DNA of 64,000 nt from Otis tarda. Its lineage: Eukaryota > Chordata > Aves > Otidiformes > Otididae. A program made the translations under genes and the position numbers. The notes beneath the pieces are model-generated. The model was not told the DNA's origin, did not search any database, and was given only the letters and a program-made list of their open reading frames with translations. Location of the stretch: NCBI GenBank assembly GCA_026413225.1, contig CM048557.1, positions 1,488,001-1,552,000 of the forward strand, written 5' to 3'. Numbering within the stretch: the first letter of the stretch is position 1; every line of letters starts with the position of its first letter. Shown piece by piece: positions 61,666 to 64,000 of the stretch.

Positions 61666-62701
61666 CTATATAACCGGAAAGCTGCTATTTTTTAAAGCAA
61701 TTTAAAAATGTATTTTAAGATTGTTATCACAAATTCTTTAAACCTTTTTTCTGTAGGCTAAAAGATGCTAGTTTTTCAGGTTTTGCTCACAGAACCTGGT
61801 CTGTAGATGTCCCTTCTTCATGCCACCATTCATTTTATCCCTAATGGATTTACCTGAAAAATATTATTAATAATGAACAAATTATGGACTTCAGTGCCCG
61901 CAAAATGGAAGAAATTTGATAACATGACAATTTTCAGAACTTTATGCCTCACAGTAATTATTTCCTGTATTTTTGGGGGAAAACTTAAAAAAACTATATA
62001 TCTCTTAAAATCAAACTCTGAAATTGTCTGTGGCAAAAATGGGGGCCAGCTTCATTATTTACTGTCGAATCGAGCTGTACAGTGTGTGATTGGCTTCTAC
62101 AGTAATAACATAGGATCACTGTAAATAGATGTAGAATAGTCAATGGATTAGAAACATGAATATATATAAAAAAAAACTATACCAGAATGTGATTACTTTT
62201 GTGTAATCTTTGATCTCTCTTTGGCTATCTTTTTATCTGCCCTATACTATCTGAATGCAGTAAAGCTTGTTTATGACGATGGAAAAATCAGCTGCAGAAG
62301 CACTAGAATGCCAGTCCTGATAAAAGGGAGAAGCTTAGCTGGTGTGTCAGCTCATTGATCTTCAGTTGCAAGATGGAAGTTACTGCTGGAGCATTTGTAG
62401 GAGATTCGTGTTTGCGTAAACAATGCATTTAAACTGCTTGTAAAAAACCCAGTGTTCCCATGTATCATTGGTAGTAAGCTACTTCCAAATGCATGTGTGC
62501 AGAGCACAACTGGCAACACAGCATGCTTTAGGAGATGGCTAGATAGTCTAAAATATGTTCTTGTTTGGGCTAATACTTCTGAGCTTCCAACTTATCACTA
62601 TCTCTTCAAGTCCTGATCTTATATTTACAACTCAAGCAGTTCCAGATAGTGGTGTACAATGCCATTATGTTGTGCCATAATATTAATAGCAGCCAACTGA
62701 C
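61666..62701. other. Non-coding stretch
   Basis: No gene or element recognised; small overlapping frames only. Confidence 0.6.
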
Positions 62702-62706
62702 ATGGT

Positions 62707-63841
62707 TGTCGTAGTTCAGCCCCGATCGGGACCAGACTACGCAGTCTCTCTCTCACTCCCCCCACCCTCTGAGAGAATAGGAGGAGATGATATAGGAAAA
62801 ATGGCTCAAGGTTTGAGATAAGGACAGGGAGAAATCCTTAAAGTTACCGTCACGGGCAAAACAGACTCGACTTGGGGAAAACTATTCATTTATTTCTAAA
62901 ATTAGCAGGAGAATGAGACAGGGAACAAGATAACCTCCCCCCACCCCTCCCTCTTCCCGGGCTTAACATTATCTATACTACCTTCCCTCCCGAGCAGCAC
63001 GGGGTGGGGAAAGGGAATGGGGGTCGCGGTCAGTTCATCACGCGCTGTTTTATGCCGCTGTGTCATCGTCGGGGGAAGAACTCCTCACATTCCTCCTCTG
63101 CTCCAGCGTGGGGTCCCTCCCCCGGGCCACAGTCCTTCGTGAAACTGCTCCAGCGTGGGTCATCTCTTCCACGGGGTGCAGTCCCTCTAGAACAGCTGTC
63201 CCAGCGGGCCCTCCACGGGCCACAGCCTCCTTCAGGCCTCCACCTGCTCCGGCGTGGGGTCCTCCACGGGCTGCAGGTGGATCTCTGCCCCTCCGTGGAC
63301 CTCCATGGGCTGCAGGGGGACAACCCGCTCCACCATGGTCTTCACCACAAGTTGCAGAGGAATCTTGGCCAGGAGCCGCGTTACTCCTCCCCCTCCTCCT
63401 TCACTGACCTTGGCGTCTGCAGCCGTTCCTCACAACAGGCTGGCAGATGCCTCTCAGGATCCTTTTTACATCTTATTCACTTCAACTTCTCATCTCCTCT
63501 CCACTTCTTGCAGCCAGGCCGGGCTGAATTGGGCCCAGTCGGCTGCCCGGTGGGAGGCCAGAGGGTGAGGCCTGCAAGGCCCACAAGGCTCGCGCCTCCC
63601 CCTCTCTGCCCCCTGCTCAGCTGCTTCACATCTTCTCCTTTTTTTTTCTGTTTTCCCCTACTTAAATACGTTATCGCAGAGGCGTTATCACGGGACATTC
63701 TGCTACCAATTGGCTCGGCCTTGACCAGCAGTGGGTCCGCCCTAGACCCGGCCGAGTCCACTAAACAAAGGGGAGCGACTTCTAGCAGTTTCCTACAGAA
63801 GCTACCACCTTAGGCCCCCCCTCACTAACAAAACCAGAACA
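62707..63841 (-). mobile_element. Solo LTR of the 1.1-kb family, copy D, minus strand, with target duplication
   Basis: On the plus strand it runs from TGTCGTAGTTCAG to AAAACCAGAACA (1,135 bp), between ATGGT copies at 62702-62706 and 63842-63846. Read on the minus strand it starts TGTTCTGGTTTTG, with the promoter-like AACGTATTTAAG near 63660-63675 and AATAAA as its complement at 62889-62894. The internal repeats are at about 63080-63330. The 269-codon plus-strand frame at 63004-63813 is antisense to the LTR, Pro/Ser/Leu-rich, and matches antisense frames in the other copies, so it is not called a gene. Confidence 0.93.
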
Positions 63842-63846
63842 ATGGT

Positions 63847-64000
63847 GCATCAGATTGAGCCATATTGTGATAAAAATTGAGCAATATATAATAATAATTC
63901 TAATAGCTGAGCTCAGGTTTTGTTTCATTTGACCAATATTGCTAATAGAGGAAAACACACTTTTATTTATTTCTGTGGAACTAGTTATACACATTCTTAA
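63847..64000. other. Short non-coding right edge
   Basis: AT-rich; nothing recognised. Confidence 0.6.

Noticed and set aside
63004-63813. 269-codon open frame
   Set aside because: It runs antisense through solo LTR copy D, is Pro/Ser/Leu-rich low-complexity, and has counterparts in every family copy caused by the internal repeats.

Overview
This window is vertebrate, and almost certainly a bird. The evidence is repeated truncated CR1 LINEs ending in the octamer tail (ATTCTATG)n, retroviral LTRs including one of alpharetrovirus-like layout, one old MIR/CORE-type SINE, and otherwise AT-rich sequence without open reading frames. No host protein-coding gene, tRNA or rRNA could be supported. It reads as intergenic or intronic DNA shaped by retroelements and by recombination between them. 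Species, chromosome and flanking genes cannot be told from the window.

Layout. 1-4.8 kb is a patchwork of endogenous retroviruses (ERVs): a long open gag frame, then directly a piece of a 1.1-kb LTR family, a decayed env carrying an LTR-like insertion, a polypurine tract with a complete ~1.0-kb 3' LTR, then a second env/LTR remnant that looks like an older provirus hit by the first. 4.8-13 kb is quiet apart from a 142-bp tandem duplication. A CR1 lies at 13.06-14.26 kb. At 17.5-21.7 kb two copies of the 1.1-kb LTR share the same left flank, but only the second has target-site duplications on both sides; the first runs straight into an inverted CR1. A MIR lies near 22.8 kb. At 29.5-33.35 kb three CR1 3' fragments alternate with two practically identical ~840-bp spacers: a tandem duplication made by unequal crossover between two CR1s, with the exchange point readable to 37 bp. 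Further CR1 pieces are at 37.9-38.9 kb (long) and 47.4, 56.2, 57.7, 61.25 and 61.5 kb (short). Solo LTRs with intact target-site duplications lie at 49.29-50.44 kb, 57.43-57.71 kb and 62.71-63.84 kb.

How the parts relate. Four near-complete copies and one fragment belong to one LTR family (about 1,130-1,147 bp, TG...CA ends, 5-bp target duplications, an AACGTATTTAAG promoter motif, a late AATAAA). The 286-bp LTR at 57.4 kb has a 6-bp duplication and a different, alpharetrovirus-like R/U5. Nothing here suggests a new enzymatic or defence system. The most informative content is structural: two sequence-resolved ectopic recombination events (CR1-CR1 and LTR-LTR), a nested ERV locus with an uninterrupted gag frame, and several strong inverted repeats in otherwise featureless DNA. 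Family assignments rest on recognition by eye; no database search was run.
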